Below, in pieces: positions 25,785 to 34,021 of a DNA stretch of 64,000 bases. The first letter of the stretch is position 1, and every line of letters begins with the position of its first letter. Location: positions 62,001 to 126,000 of the forward strand of contig NZ_DATBTY010000073.1 of the NCBI RefSeq assembly GCF_036516575.1, in the 5' to 3' direction. Under the pieces are notes generated by a model that did not search any database, was not told where the DNA came from, and worked only from the letters and a program-made list of their open reading frames with translations. The translations under genes were made by a program, and so were the position numbers. Source of the stretch: Cerasibacillus sp036516575 (GTDB taxonomy: Bacteria > Bacillota > Bacilli > Bacillales > Amphibacillaceae).

Positions 25785-25837
25785 GAGAAACCAATGTTTA
25801 ATTTATGTTTAGCGTGATTTTTGGTTTCTCTATTATT
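25785..25837 (+). terminator. Probable terminator after the exported-protein cluster
   Basis: GAGAAACCAA (25785-25794) is the exact complement of TTGGTTTCTC (25821-25830), followed by TATTATTTTA. The loop is 26 bases long. Confidence 0.6.
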
Positions 25838-26041
25838 TTATAAGTTAAATAAGCTTTCTAAATAAATACATAATGAATGGACATTTGTTTTTAAAACTAT
25901 TTGTAGTGAGTTAAGGGATTAGGATGAATTTTTTTATTCAACTTAATAATCAAAATTATTTTAGCTTATTGTTCGCAGTCACATGCTTCTTTTGTGTAAC
26001 ATAGATTATGATAAGGATATTGTAGAAAAGGATGTGTTATA

Positions 26042-27112
26042 TTGAAGAAACAGTTATACTATGTCACCGGCAATACTGGAGCAGGATTTGTTAATCTATT
26101 ATCATCCAATGTAACAGGATTAGAGCATATCTTTGTTTTAAAGCATCCTTCACATCGTTTAAAAACCGCTGTATTAAATCAAGTAAGTAAAAAAATAAAC
26201 ATTAAAACTCCACTCGAAATATTATGTAGTTCTTCCGGCACTGACTATGAAGATGGTCTTATTATTCGTGAAAAATCTATTGCCATTATAACTGAAGATG
26301 TATCATCACCTCTCCATCAGCGAGAATATATTGAAAGGGACTTATCACGTTATGGGATGTTTTCATATTTGACTGAAGCTGAAGATAATCGTTTGAAAAG
26401 AGACTATCAGAAAAATATGGAAAAGGCATATGAACAATTTAATAAGGGATTGTCTGTTCATGATCAATTAGAAGCGATTTTCATTAGTCAGATGGATTTT
26501 TCTAAAGCAGATCAAGTCGCTTCTGAGTTTATAGAAAATATTTTACACGATGTACCTAAACGGAAAAGAAATGCACATGTTTATCACCGGCTGTTTGGAA
26601 CCAATACAAAAAATGGTGCTGTTAATGTTGTACCTGAATTATTAAATCGAGTCAGTCGCGGTTATTTTATTAAAGGTAGAGCAGGAACAGGGAAGTCGAC
26701 ATTAATGAAAAAAATTTTAGTGGCATGTGAAGAATATGGGTATGATGTTGAGCTATATCACTGTAGCTTTGATCCAGATAGTATTGATATGGTATTGGTA
26801 CCAGAACTTGATTTCTGTATTTTTGATAGTACAGATCCACATGAATATTTTCCGAGACGAGAAGGTCAAGAGATTATCGATATGTATCAAGAAACCGTAA
26901 AAAAGGGTACTGATGAACAATATATGAAGCAGATAAAAGAAGTGACTGAGATTTATCAAACACATATGAAACAAGGTATGCAGTATATAAAAGAAGCAGG
27001 CGAATTGTTGGAGGATCGTGAAGAACGTTTTAAATTTAATAAGTCAGATGTCGATAGAATAGCGGATGAGTTACTGTATGAACTAAAACATTTATCTCCG
27101 CAGCGTTACTAA
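26042..27112 (+). CDS. PRK06851-like two-half P-loop ATPase, N-terminal P-loop degenerate
   Basis: A 356-residue cytoplasmic protein made of two similar halves. The second half (from about residue 183) has an intact Walker A, GRAGTGKSTLMKK, then VELYHCSFDPDSIDMVLVPE, the pattern of the uncharacterised PRK06851 ATPase family found in spore formers. The first half repeats the same order (GNTGAGFVNLLSSNVTGLEH, IFVLK) but where the P-loop should be it reads HPSHRLKT, so nucleotide binding there looks lost. Start is TTG at 26042 after AAGGATGTG. The function is unknown; no neighbour points to a pathway. Confidence 0.75.
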   Translation: MKKQLYYVTGNTGAGFVNLLSSNVTGLEHIFVLKHPSHRLKTAVLNQVSKKINIKTPLEILCSSSGTDYEDGLIIREKSIAIITEDVSSPLHQREYIERDLSRYGMFSYLTEAEDNRLKRDYQKNMEKAYEQFNKGLSVHDQLEAIFISQMDFSKADQVASEFIENILHDVPKRKRNAHVYHRLFGTNTKNGAVNVVPELLNRVSRGYFIKGRAGTGKSTLMKKILVACEEYGYDVELYHCSFDPDSIDMVLVPELDFCIFDSTDPHEYFPRREGQEIIDMYQETVKKGTDEQYMKQIKEVTEIYQTHMKQGMQYIKEAGELLEDREERFKFNKSDVDRIADELLYELKHLSPQRY

Positions 27113-27120
27113 GACTCTCA

Positions 27121-27240
27121 CATGAAGGGGAAGGCAGGCTAAATGCGCGACGTCCTGTCGCAACGCCTCCGGGTTTCTCGTCTCACCGAAATGCCTTTGC
27201 ACTTGTACGTCCTATAAGTCGTAAGTGCGGTTAAGGTTCA
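27121..27240. repeat. Structured intergenic repeat (reverse orientation)
   Basis: Contains the hairpin GCGACGTCCTGTCGC (27148-27162). Read on the minus strand it has AGGCATTTCGGTGAGAC, close to AGGCATTGGTGAGAC in the repeat at 25098-25231. A second hairpin GCACTT...AAGTGC (27200-27228) encloses TACGTCCTATAAG. It looks like a diverged, inverted copy of the same intergenic repeat family. A further stem GGTTCAG/CTGAACC follows at 27235-27268. Confidence 0.5.
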
Positions 27241-27282
27241 GTTGGAGTAAAAAAATCATCTGAACCAAGTCTATTTTATAGG

Positions 27283-27307
27283 AGTCGCCGAATATGGTGA
27301 CTTTTTT
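27283..27307 (+). terminator. Terminator before the IDEAL-domain gene
   Basis: AGTCGCC (27283-27289) pairs with GGTGACT (27296-27302) and runs into six T. Confidence 0.7.
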
Positions 27308-27387
27308 ACAACCTTTAAATGGAGTGTGGTTGATCAGATAACATTCAAAACGTGGGACCCTAATAATAGATAGGGGAGGAAAAGAAG

Positions 27388-27825
27388 ATGATTACCGTTA
27401 AAATGCTTAGGCCGTATTATTTAAAGGTAGATAAAAAAATAGTCCGCGTTGTGTTGGCTTATCAATATTTCTCACTTTTAATTGACAATCAGGTCTATCA
27501 ATTTGTGCCGTTGGAAGCTAATGAAATATTAGTGAATCGGCGTACGAAGGCGATTGAAAATATCCGAGCTAAGTTTGCCTTTCAAAAAGGAAAAGATGTT
27601 CTTTATAAAACAATGTATGAATTAATCACTTTTCCTGACTTTATCTTTCATTTACACCTGATTGTAAAGCCTTATTTCAACTCATCTCAAGTCGGTCTTG
27701 AGCAAATGAATGAAGTGGACCGAATCATTTACGAATTAGAACGTAAAAATCTAAAACGCCGAATTGATCATGCACTAGATATGAGAGATGAGGCATTATT
27801 TGAAGAGTTAGTAAAATATCTTTAA
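27388..27825 (+). CDS. IDEAL-domain protein of unknown function
   Basis: A 145-residue cytoplasmic protein. The last 25 residues (RRIDHALDMRDEALFEELV) match the IDEAL motif, a short C-terminal module named after its I-D-x-A-L pattern and found in several small Bacillus proteins. The N-terminal 100 residues (VRVVLAYQYFSLLIDNQVYQ) are predicted to be a small beta-rich domain that I do not recognise. AGGGGAGG precedes the ATG. It is flanked by repeats on both sides and is probably monocistronic. Confidence 0.75.
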   Translation: MITVKMLRPYYLKVDKKIVRVVLAYQYFSLLIDNQVYQFVPLEANEILVNRRTKAIENIRAKFAFQKGKDVLYKTMYELITFPDFIFHLHLIVKPYFNSSQVGLEQMNEVDRIIYELERKNLKRRIDHALDMRDEALFEELVKYL

Positions 27826-27869
27826 ACAAGATAATATAAGAGATTGGGACAAAACACCAGTGTATGTAA

Positions 27870-28008
27870 TTAAGTCAATCAATTTCACAATGAAAAACAT
27901 TCTCGTGCTTCAAACGATAGATCTTGCTATGACTTGCTCTACAGGAGGCTGCTTTCCGTGGGCACAGCTTCAGACACTTTCAGACAACTAAATATGATAT
28001 TGACTTAA
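27870..28008. repeat. 139-bp MITE-like element with 10-bp terminal inverted repeats
   Basis: TTAAGTCAAT (27870-27879) and ATTGACTTAA (27999-28008) are exact inverted repeats. Between them lies CAGGAGGCTGCTTTCCGTGGGCACAGCTT-like sequence (27942-27971), a degenerate piece of the Bacillaceae repeat seen complete at 41331-41461. No open reading frame is present. GATTGGGACAAAAC just upstream (27842-27855) is also a word common in Firmicute intergenic elements. Confidence 0.5.
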
Positions 28009-28028
28009 ATATATAATTTTATAATAAA

Positions 28029-28080
28029 GGACACCATCCGATAAAATTAAAGTACCCAAACAATATTATCGGAGGTGTCC
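28029..28080. repeat. Inverted repeat between convergent genes
   Basis: GGACACC-AT-CCGATAA (28029-28044) pairs with TTATCGG-A-GGTGTCC (28066-28080), a two-part 14-bp stem with a 21-base loop. It may act as a terminator for the convergent IDEAL and PBP genes. The right arm also contains GGAGGTG, 6 bases before an ATG whose frame stops after four codons, which could be the trace of a lost mobile-element gene. Confidence 0.5.
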
Positions 28081-28120
28081 TTATGTTTAACATTTAGGAA
28101 ACACTATAATTTCGGTTTGT

Positions 28121-30157
28121 TTAATCTTTCTTTTGTTTCTTCACATATTCGATGATTTCGGCTACATTTTTTGTAACGATTCCGCCTTCTTTACTTTGGG
28201 TTTTCTCCATCATCATAGCAATAAGAAAATCCTGACTATCAGTAGGATAAGCGACAAACCAACTATTTTCATCGCCTTTTTGATCGGCTGATACTTTTAG
28301 TTCGGCAGTTCCTGTTTTTCCTGATATATCTACATTTGAATCTTTTATGATTCGTGCAGTACCTTTTGTAACAACATGTCGTAGTCCATCTTGAATAGCA
28401 TCAATATGTTCTTTTGGCAAAACATCTTCTTTCCAAATCTGACTTGTTTTTTCAGATAAAAGTAATGTCGGTTGGATGATATTGCCATCATTGATGAAAG
28501 CAGTATAAGCTGTTGCGAGATGAAGTGAGCTGAACTCAATTTCACCTTGTCCATAACTCGTATTGGCAAGTAATACTTCATGGTCAATATTGCCACTTGC
28601 GGATATTGACGAATCTTGAATTGGATATGTGTATGGGAACTCTTCACCAACGCCAAATTCTTTAAGACCTTTAACATAGGCTTTCGCTCCCATTCTTACC
28701 GCTTGCATTGCAAAATAAATGTTGTCTGAACGAACGAGTGCATCATCTAAATCAACAGGGGCACTTGTTGTTGACACACGCCTCACTTTGTAGTCGCCCC
28801 AACCTTTTCCGTTACTCCAAGTTTGACCTGTAATCGTGAGCCCTTCCTCAGGTTTAAGTGTTCCATTTTTTATTCCAATCGCAGCTGTGATAGGCTTAAT
28901 CACTGAACCGGGTGCATATGTTGCAGCAAAGCGATTTAATAGGGGTGTGTTAGGATCACTTTGTAAGGCATCCCATTTTTCCTGACTAATGCCATATACC
29001 ATATCATTTGGGTCATATGCTGGACTACTTACAAGGGCTAATGTTTCACCTGTTTTTGGATGAATGGCGGCTGTTGTACCCGCTGCACCATTATATGAAT
29101 TATAAACCCGTTCTTGTAGATTTATATCAATTGTAACTGAAACATTTTCGCCATCTTTAACAGGCTTTTCAGCAATTATTTTTTCTTCTTTATCATTTTT
29201 TGCGAATATTTTAGCACCACGTTCACCTTTTAATTGATCCTCGAACAGTTTTTCGAGGCCAGTTTTACCAATCATATCACCTGGACGATAACGACTCTTG
29301 TCTAACTTTTCAAGTTCTTCTTCTGTTGCTTGACTAATATAACCGATTAAATGTGCTGCTGCTTTACCTGCTGGATAAATTCTTCCAGTTACATCACGTT
29401 TTGTTACTCCTTCAATCATTAAAGCTTGATTTATAAGTGCGTCATTGTCTGTAGAGACTTTCTTAATCGGTACAAAATATTCTGGCTGTACCCAGCTTTG
29501 GGTTAAGAGTTGATCAATGGCTTTAACCGACATGTTTAACAGATTTGCCAGCCGCTGTTTATTTTCATCCTTATTTTGCCCTAGGTTTTCAGGAATAATG
29601 CCAATTTCCACGAGGGCACCATTCATGGCTAGTGGCATTTTATTTCGATCTAAAATTTCACCACGAGCTGGTTCAATAATTTCCATACCTATTTTGGAGC
29701 CATCCTTAATTTCCGGAAAAATAAATCCAGGGTCCCACTTTATAAACCATTCTTTTTTTTCTTTTTCCTTATCCACAACCTCTTGAATGAATGGAGCGTT
29801 ATACTCAAATGTAATCGGACCAGCTACACTGTTAAGTTCGACTTTAAAAGGAATGTTTATTTTGCCGTCCTTTTGTGCCTGCTTTAGTTCCTTCTTCTCT
29901 AACTTTTTGAAGGTGATTTTTGGTTTAGTAATCTGTAAATCTTGATAAATTTTTTGATAGCGGTCAACGAATTGATCAGTTGGATATGTAGATTTTGTCT
30001 CTGAATCAAGCATTGAATACATCTGATCAAATTGCTGTTTCTCCCATGCTGAGACATATTCATTAAAGCGATCATTCAGAGACGATATATTATTATCGGA
30101 ACAAGCGCTAAACAATGTCATAGCCAGCAGTGCTATTATTAGTAAGACACGCTTCAT
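28121..30157 (-). CDS. pbpC: Class B penicillin-binding protein, PBP3/PbpC type
   Basis: A 678-residue lipoprotein transpeptidase (lipobox FSAC, Cys19) that cross-links peptidoglycan outside the membrane. In order: an NTF2-like MecA N-terminal domain (about 25-145), a PBP dimerisation domain (about 155-330), and a transpeptidase domain with SVIK (Ser418 nucleophile, Lys421), SDN (477-479) and KTG (614-616). The NTF2-like domain marks the PBP2a/PBP3 low-affinity group, as B. subtilis PbpC. It is the last gene of a minus-strand operon after sortase and LCP genes, starting 32 bases after the latter. ATG at 30157 follows GGGGGG; the preceding TTG codon is less likely. Confidence 0.92.
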   Translation of the reverse strand: MKRVLLIIALLAMTLFSACSDNNISSLNDRFNEYVSAWEKQQFDQMYSMLDSETKSTYPTDQFVDRYQKIYQDLQITKPKITFKKLEKKELKQAQKDGKINIPFKVELNSVAGPITFEYNAPFIQEVVDKEKEKKEWFIKWDPGFIFPEIKDGSKIGMEIIEPARGEILDRNKMPLAMNGALVEIGIIPENLGQNKDENKQRLANLLNMSVKAIDQLLTQSWVQPEYFVPIKKVSTDNDALINQALMIEGVTKRDVTGRIYPAGKAAAHLIGYISQATEEELEKLDKSRYRPGDMIGKTGLEKLFEDQLKGERGAKIFAKNDKEEKIIAEKPVKDGENVSVTIDINLQERVYNSYNGAAGTTAAIHPKTGETLALVSSPAYDPNDMVYGISQEKWDALQSDPNTPLLNRFAATYAPGSVIKPITAAIGIKNGTLKPEEGLTITGQTWSNGKGWGDYKVRRVSTTSAPVDLDDALVRSDNIYFAMQAVRMGAKAYVKGLKEFGVGEEFPYTYPIQDSSISASGNIDHEVLLANTSYGQGEIEFSSLHLATAYTAFINDGNIIQPTLLLSEKTSQIWKEDVLPKEHIDAIQDGLRHVVTKGTARIIKDSNVDISGKTGTAELKVSADQKGDENSWFVAYPTDSQDFLIAMMMEKTQSKEGGIVTKNVAEIIEYVKKQKKD

Positions 30158-30189
30158 CAATGTTTCCCCCCTCTTTCTAAAAAGCAGGC

Positions 30190-31131
30190 TTATTTCGCTT
30201 CCATATGGTCTTTAATTGTCTTTGTTAATTGTTGAAATTCTCCATCAGGTACAACATAATACCAGACACCATTCATCATTTGCCCGCTTCCTTTAACTTC
30301 AAGTGTTTCGATGTTGTTTTGTGTATGGCGATAACTTGTAAAAAGTTTCTGCATTTGGTCTTGGTCCATATTTGTTTCTACGTTATTTCCTAAAATGTCA
30401 AAGACCTCGCCGAATTTTGTAATATTCGATACGTTAGCGCCTTTTTTCATAGCTGCTGCAATCACTTGACGTTGGCGGTCATTTCGTCCCATATCACCAC
30501 GTGGATCTTTCTTACGCATTCTGATATAATTTAAAGCGTCATCCCCGTTAAGGTGGATTTCTCCTTTAGGGAAATGCTTACCGCCTTGTGAGAATTCGAA
30601 CTCATTATTGACATTAACACCACCAATAGCATCTACACCTTGTTGAAAACCTTCCATATTTACTCGAGCATAGAAATGTAACGGTACATTGAATGCCTCT
30701 TCGACCGTGTTGATTGATAACTCAGTACCGCCGAATGCATAGGCGTGATTAATCTTGTCCATGCCACGCCCAGGAATATTGACGTACGTATCACGAGGGA
30801 TGCTCATCATAATCATCCTATCTGTTTTGGGATTTAGTGACATGAGAATCATTGTATCTGAGCGCCCGCGGTCCCCTGCACGAGCATCAACCCCGAGTAA
30901 AAGGATATTAATTGACTTTGTGTTTTTTAATATCTTATTTAACTCTTTTTGGCGCTCTGGATCTTTATCTCTTACCAGTGGGTTATGCATTGTTTCTATG
31001 GTACTGCTTACTTTATCCCATACATAATAAATACATCCTCCACTAATGAATAGAAGGATGAGGCCGAAAATTAAAATCCATTTTTTCCAACTTCTTTTCT
31101 TTTGTTTTTTTAGTTTAACTCTCGAGTGCAT
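30190..31131 (-). CDS. LytR-CpsA-Psr family wall polymer ligase
   Basis: A 313-residue membrane protein with a short basic cytoplasmic N-terminus, one helix (about 17-36, WILIFGLILLFISGGCIYYV) and an extracellular LCP domain. Family residues are seen: LLLGVDARAGDRGRSDTMIL with the arginine and aspartates that hold the lipid pyrophosphate, IPRDTYVNIPG, and MRKKDPRGDMGRNDRQRQVI. LCP enzymes attach teichoic acids or other anionic polymers to peptidoglycan (TagT/U/V). GGAGAA precedes the ATG. The gene lies 12 bases after the sortase gene and 32 before the PBP gene, in one envelope operon. Confidence 0.92.
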   Translation of the reverse strand: MHSRVKLKKQKKRSWKKWILIFGLILLFISGGCIYYVWDKVSSTIETMHNPLVRDKDPERQKELNKILKNTKSINILLLGVDARAGDRGRSDTMILMSLNPKTDRMIMMSIPRDTYVNIPGRGMDKINHAYAFGGTELSINTVEEAFNVPLHFYARVNMEGFQQGVDAIGGVNVNNEFEFSQGGKHFPKGEIHLNGDDALNYIRMRKKDPRGDMGRNDRQRQVIAAAMKKGANVSNITKFGEVFDILGNNVETNMDQDQMQKLFTSYRHTQNNIETLEVKGSGQMMNGVWYYVVPDGEFQQLTKTIKDHMEAK

Positions 31132-31143
31132 TCGAATTCTCCT

Positions 31144-31791
31144 CTATTGCTTCGGCTCACTATCTTTTGAATTGTTATTTTTTGTTTTATCCTTCGTTTT
31201 CTTATTGTCTACTGGACGAGCATTGATGATATATCTGTCTGGAGCATTACCGATAAAAGAAAATGGATAACATGTTGTTACTGTAAGAACTTCATTCGGT
31301 TTTGTGGGGACAATAATTGAACGATCATCTGCATCGACGATTTTTGTTTCAAAAATTTCATAAGAAAATTCTCCATAAGGTAATTGCACGGTTAAGATAT
31401 CCCCTAGTTCCAATTCGCCCATTCGACGAAATACAGTGTCACGATGTCCCGATAATACAATCTGGTCTTTTTGAAGGGGATAGCTCGTACCAGCATAATG
31501 ACCGACTCCTTGAGCTAACTCATCTTCATCTGTCCCTTCAACAATTGGTAGCTCTGATTCTAATTTAGGGATTTGTAAAATACCTACTGTTTCACCGGTT
31601 GAAGGGTTGAAATCAAGTGGGAAAGTAGGACTTAGCGATTGCGAGCCTTTTTTCGGAGTATTGTTATTGATTAATGATTTAGCTTCCTCTAAATTTCGTT
31701 GTTCATTCATTTTCGTTTGATATAGTTGATAGCCACCAAATCCAAGAAAAATAATCCCACCAATAATTAGCAAAATGGACAGTTTTCTCAA
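31144..31791 (-). CDS. Class D sortase
   Basis: A 215-residue transpeptidase with an N-terminal membrane anchor (about 5-24) and an extracellular sortase domain with His116 (SGHRDT), Cys174 (TTCYPF) and Arg186 (PDRYI), the full catalytic triad. TVGILQIPKLESELPI is the usual domain entry. The Thr-Thr-Cys and overall size fit class D sortases such as B. subtilis YhcS. TTG at 31791 is chosen because GGGAGG lies 7 bases before it; the longer frame has no ribosome binding site. No LPxTG-type substrate gene is seen in the window, so its target must be encoded elsewhere. Confidence 0.9.
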   Translation of the reverse strand: MRKLSILLIIGGIIFLGFGGYQLYQTKMNEQRNLEEAKSLINNNTPKKGSQSLSPTFPLDFNPSTGETVGILQIPKLESELPIVEGTDEDELAQGVGHYAGTSYPLQKDQIVLSGHRDTVFRRMGELELGDILTVQLPYGEFSYEIFETKIVDADDRSIIVPTKPNEVLTVTTCYPFSFIGNAPDRYIINARPVDNKKTKDKTKNNNSKDSEPKQ

Positions 31792-31935
31792 GCGAATTCC
31801 TCCCTCGAAGGCTTTGGGTATAGTATATAAAAAAAAGTCAAAAAAATAAAGAGTCAAAAGTCACAATCATGTTAAAGTAGACATGGTGTAACATAATGTT
31901 TATAGTTGTGACATTGCTAAGAAAAGGTGATAAAT

Positions 31936-32433
31936 ATGAAAATAGCTTACTGGTTGCTACCCATCAGCTGGATGGGAGTTATCTTTTATGCGTCATCACA
32001 ACCTTATGAAAAACAAGATATTAAACCGATGATGGCTGAATGGCTCGATGTTTCGTTTTTAGAGCCTTATTTATCTTGGATTCATTTTACATATCATAAC
32101 AAGGAAATCAGTGTCGACTCTTTAGGAATAGAACAATTTATCGAATTTATTATCCGTAAAGGTACTCATGTAACAGTGTTTTTTATTTTAATGCTTCTAT
32201 TTTATTATGCCATGGTGATGACAACGCGTTGGTTATTTTCAGCGCGATTATGGGTGTCTTTTTTATTATCGGTTGCATATGCTGGTATAGATGAATATCA
32301 CCAAAGCTTTACGCCAAACCGCACCGCCTATATTGGTGATGTGATTATTGATAGCATTGGGGCAATTCTTGCAGGTGCATTGATTTGGTTCATATATTAC
32401 GTCAAAAGTCAAAAAAAGATGACAAAGACATGA
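31936..32433 (+). CDS. VanZ-family membrane protein
   Basis: A 165-residue membrane protein with about four helices. The VanZ pattern is visible: an N-terminal WMGVIFYASSQP, then IRKGTHVTVFFILMLLFYYA, and the acidic AYAGIDEYHQSFTPNRTAYIGD segment that is the most conserved part of the family. VanZ-like proteins have been linked to teicoplanin resistance and envelope stress, but their biochemical role is unknown. ATG at 31936 follows AAAAGGTGAT. It is divergent from the sortase operon across 144 bases. Confidence 0.88.
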   Translation: MKIAYWLLPISWMGVIFYASSQPYEKQDIKPMMAEWLDVSFLEPYLSWIHFTYHNKEISVDSLGIEQFIEFIIRKGTHVTVFFILMLLFYYAMVMTTRWLFSARLWVSFLLSVAYAGIDEYHQSFTPNRTAYIGDVIIDSIGAILAGALIWFIYYVKSQKKMTKT

Positions 32434-32561
32434 CATAAATAGGATATTTTTGTAAGAACGTACATTTTTTTAGCATTTTATGATATAATTCTAATAATCT
32501 TTGCTTGGAAAGTTTGTTTCGGCTCGGTATGTCGAGCGTATCATATGGAGAAGGTGAAAGT

Positions 32562-32738
32562 ATGATTGAACGCGAGAATTTGAAGCAGATGTTAAAGAAA
32601 TTAATTACTGATACAGAAAATGATAAAATTAAAAGTGCAGAGCAGATGATTGAAACAATGATTTGTGAGCTATCTGATAACCAGCGTATAGGCCGACAAC
32701 AAAAGCAAGTCACAAATGCTATAGATTCATACAAATAA
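32562..32738 (+). CDS. Small helical protein of unknown function
   Basis: A 58-residue charged protein (starts MIERENLKQMLKKLITD), predicted to be helical, with no recognised domain. GGAGAAGGTG lies 6 bases before the ATG, and a GCTCG/CGAGC hairpin (32522-32537) is just upstream. TATAAT at 32484-32489 could be its promoter, and a strong terminator follows the stop by two bases. The complete expression unit makes it a likely real gene despite its size. Confidence 0.65.
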   Translation: MIERENLKQMLKKLITDTENDKIKSAEQMIETMICELSDNQRIGRQQKQVTNAIDSYK

Positions 32739-32740
32739 AC

Positions 32741-32786
32741 AAAAAGACTATTGATTATTAACTCAATCATAATCATTAGTCTTTTT
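32741..32786 (+). terminator. Terminator before nagA
   Basis: AAAAAGACTA (32741-32750) pairs with TAGTCTTTTT (32777-32786), with an inner TGATTAT/ATAATCA stem. Confidence 0.85.
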
Positions 32787-32836
32787 CGTCTTATTTTACT
32801 CAATATTAATACTGATACAATGAAAGGATTTTAAAA

Positions 32837-34021
32837 TTGGAACATTATCAAGCACTCATAATTAAAAATGTTCATATTTATACAGAAAACGACGTCATTA
32901 AAGGTGGAACATTACTCATTGAAGATGGTAAAATTTCTCGAATATTAACAGCCGAACAACTACTACCTAAGTATCCGTCATCTTTTAAAGTGATTGATGG
33001 TCAAGGTCAATATGCTATTCCTGGATTTATTGATGGACATATACATGGTGCTAATGGTCGAGATGTGATGGATGCAACAGAAGAAGCGATTGATACGATT
33101 GCAAAGACGTTACCAACAGAAGGAACAACGAGCTTTCTTGCAACAACGATTACTCAATCCGCCGAAAATATTTCACATGCTCTAAGAAATGTAGCAAACT
33201 ATCCGAATAAACAAGGGTATGCTGAGGTGCTTGGAGTCCATTTGGAAGGACCATTTATTGAAAAAAGTAAGAAAGGTGCTCAACCATTGGAACATATTAT
33301 GGCGCCAAATATTGAGCAGTTTGATAAATGGCAACAACAGTCGGGTGGAAAGATTAAAACGATTACAATGGCCCCAGAACATGATCAAGATGGATCGTTT
33401 ATTTCCCATGTAGTAAACCAAGGGGTTAATGTGTCAGCGGGGCATACAGCAGCAACTTTTCTTGACATGAAACGAGCTGTTAAACATGGCGTTCGTCAGG
33501 TGACACATATTTGTAATGCGATGAGCGGGATTCATCACCGTGATGTTGGTGTTGTCGGTGCGGCATTACTTCTTAAAGAATTACGTGCTGAATTAATTGC
33601 TGATCGTATTCATGTATCAGATGAAATGATGCAACTTATTTACGATCAGATGGGCAGTGAGCGGCTGATGCTGATTACCGATGCGATGCGCGCTAAATGT
33701 TTACCACCAGGTGATTATGAGTTGGGAGGGCAACCTGTTAAGGTAACGAATGATCGGGCTGTTCTCCATGATGATACACTTGCTGGGAGCATTTTAAAGA
33801 TGTACAATGCCGCCCAAAATATGTTAAAATTAGACCGAGTTACAATACGACATATTATTAACATGGCATCAGTTAATCCTGCTAAACAATTGTCGGTTTT
33901 TGATCGGAAAGGCAGCTTAACTATTGGAAAAGATGCTGATATTCTACTCGTTGATGACATGTTGGACATTTCATATACGATTTGTCGAGGTGTTGTTGCG
34001 TACGAAAGGAATGGTAAATGA
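32837..34021 (+). CDS. nagA: N-acetylglucosamine-6-phosphate deacetylase
   Basis: A 394-residue amidohydrolase that removes acetate from GlcNAc-6-phosphate. Metal and substrate motifs are seen: PGFIDGHIHGANGRDVMDAT (residues about 59-78), LGVHLEGPFIEKSKKGAQP, the histidine in SAGHTAATF, THICNAMSGIHHRDVG, and the catalytic aspartate in LITDAMRA. Start is TTG at 32837 after AAAGGA. nagB follows with a four-base ATGA overlap. Substrate can come from GlcNAc uptake or from MurQ in the muramic acid operon of this window. Confidence 0.95.
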   Translation: MEHYQALIIKNVHIYTENDVIKGGTLLIEDGKISRILTAEQLLPKYPSSFKVIDGQGQYAIPGFIDGHIHGANGRDVMDATEEAIDTIAKTLPTEGTTSFLATTITQSAENISHALRNVANYPNKQGYAEVLGVHLEGPFIEKSKKGAQPLEHIMAPNIEQFDKWQQQSGGKIKTITMAPEHDQDGSFISHVVNQGVNVSAGHTAATFLDMKRAVKHGVRQVTHICNAMSGIHHRDVGVVGAALLLKELRAELIADRIHVSDEMMQLIYDQMGSERLMLITDAMRAKCLPPGDYELGGQPVKVTNDRAVLHDDTLAGSILKMYNAAQNMLKLDRVTIRHIINMASVNPAKQLSVFDRKGSLTIGKDADILLVDDMLDISYTICRGVVAYERNGK

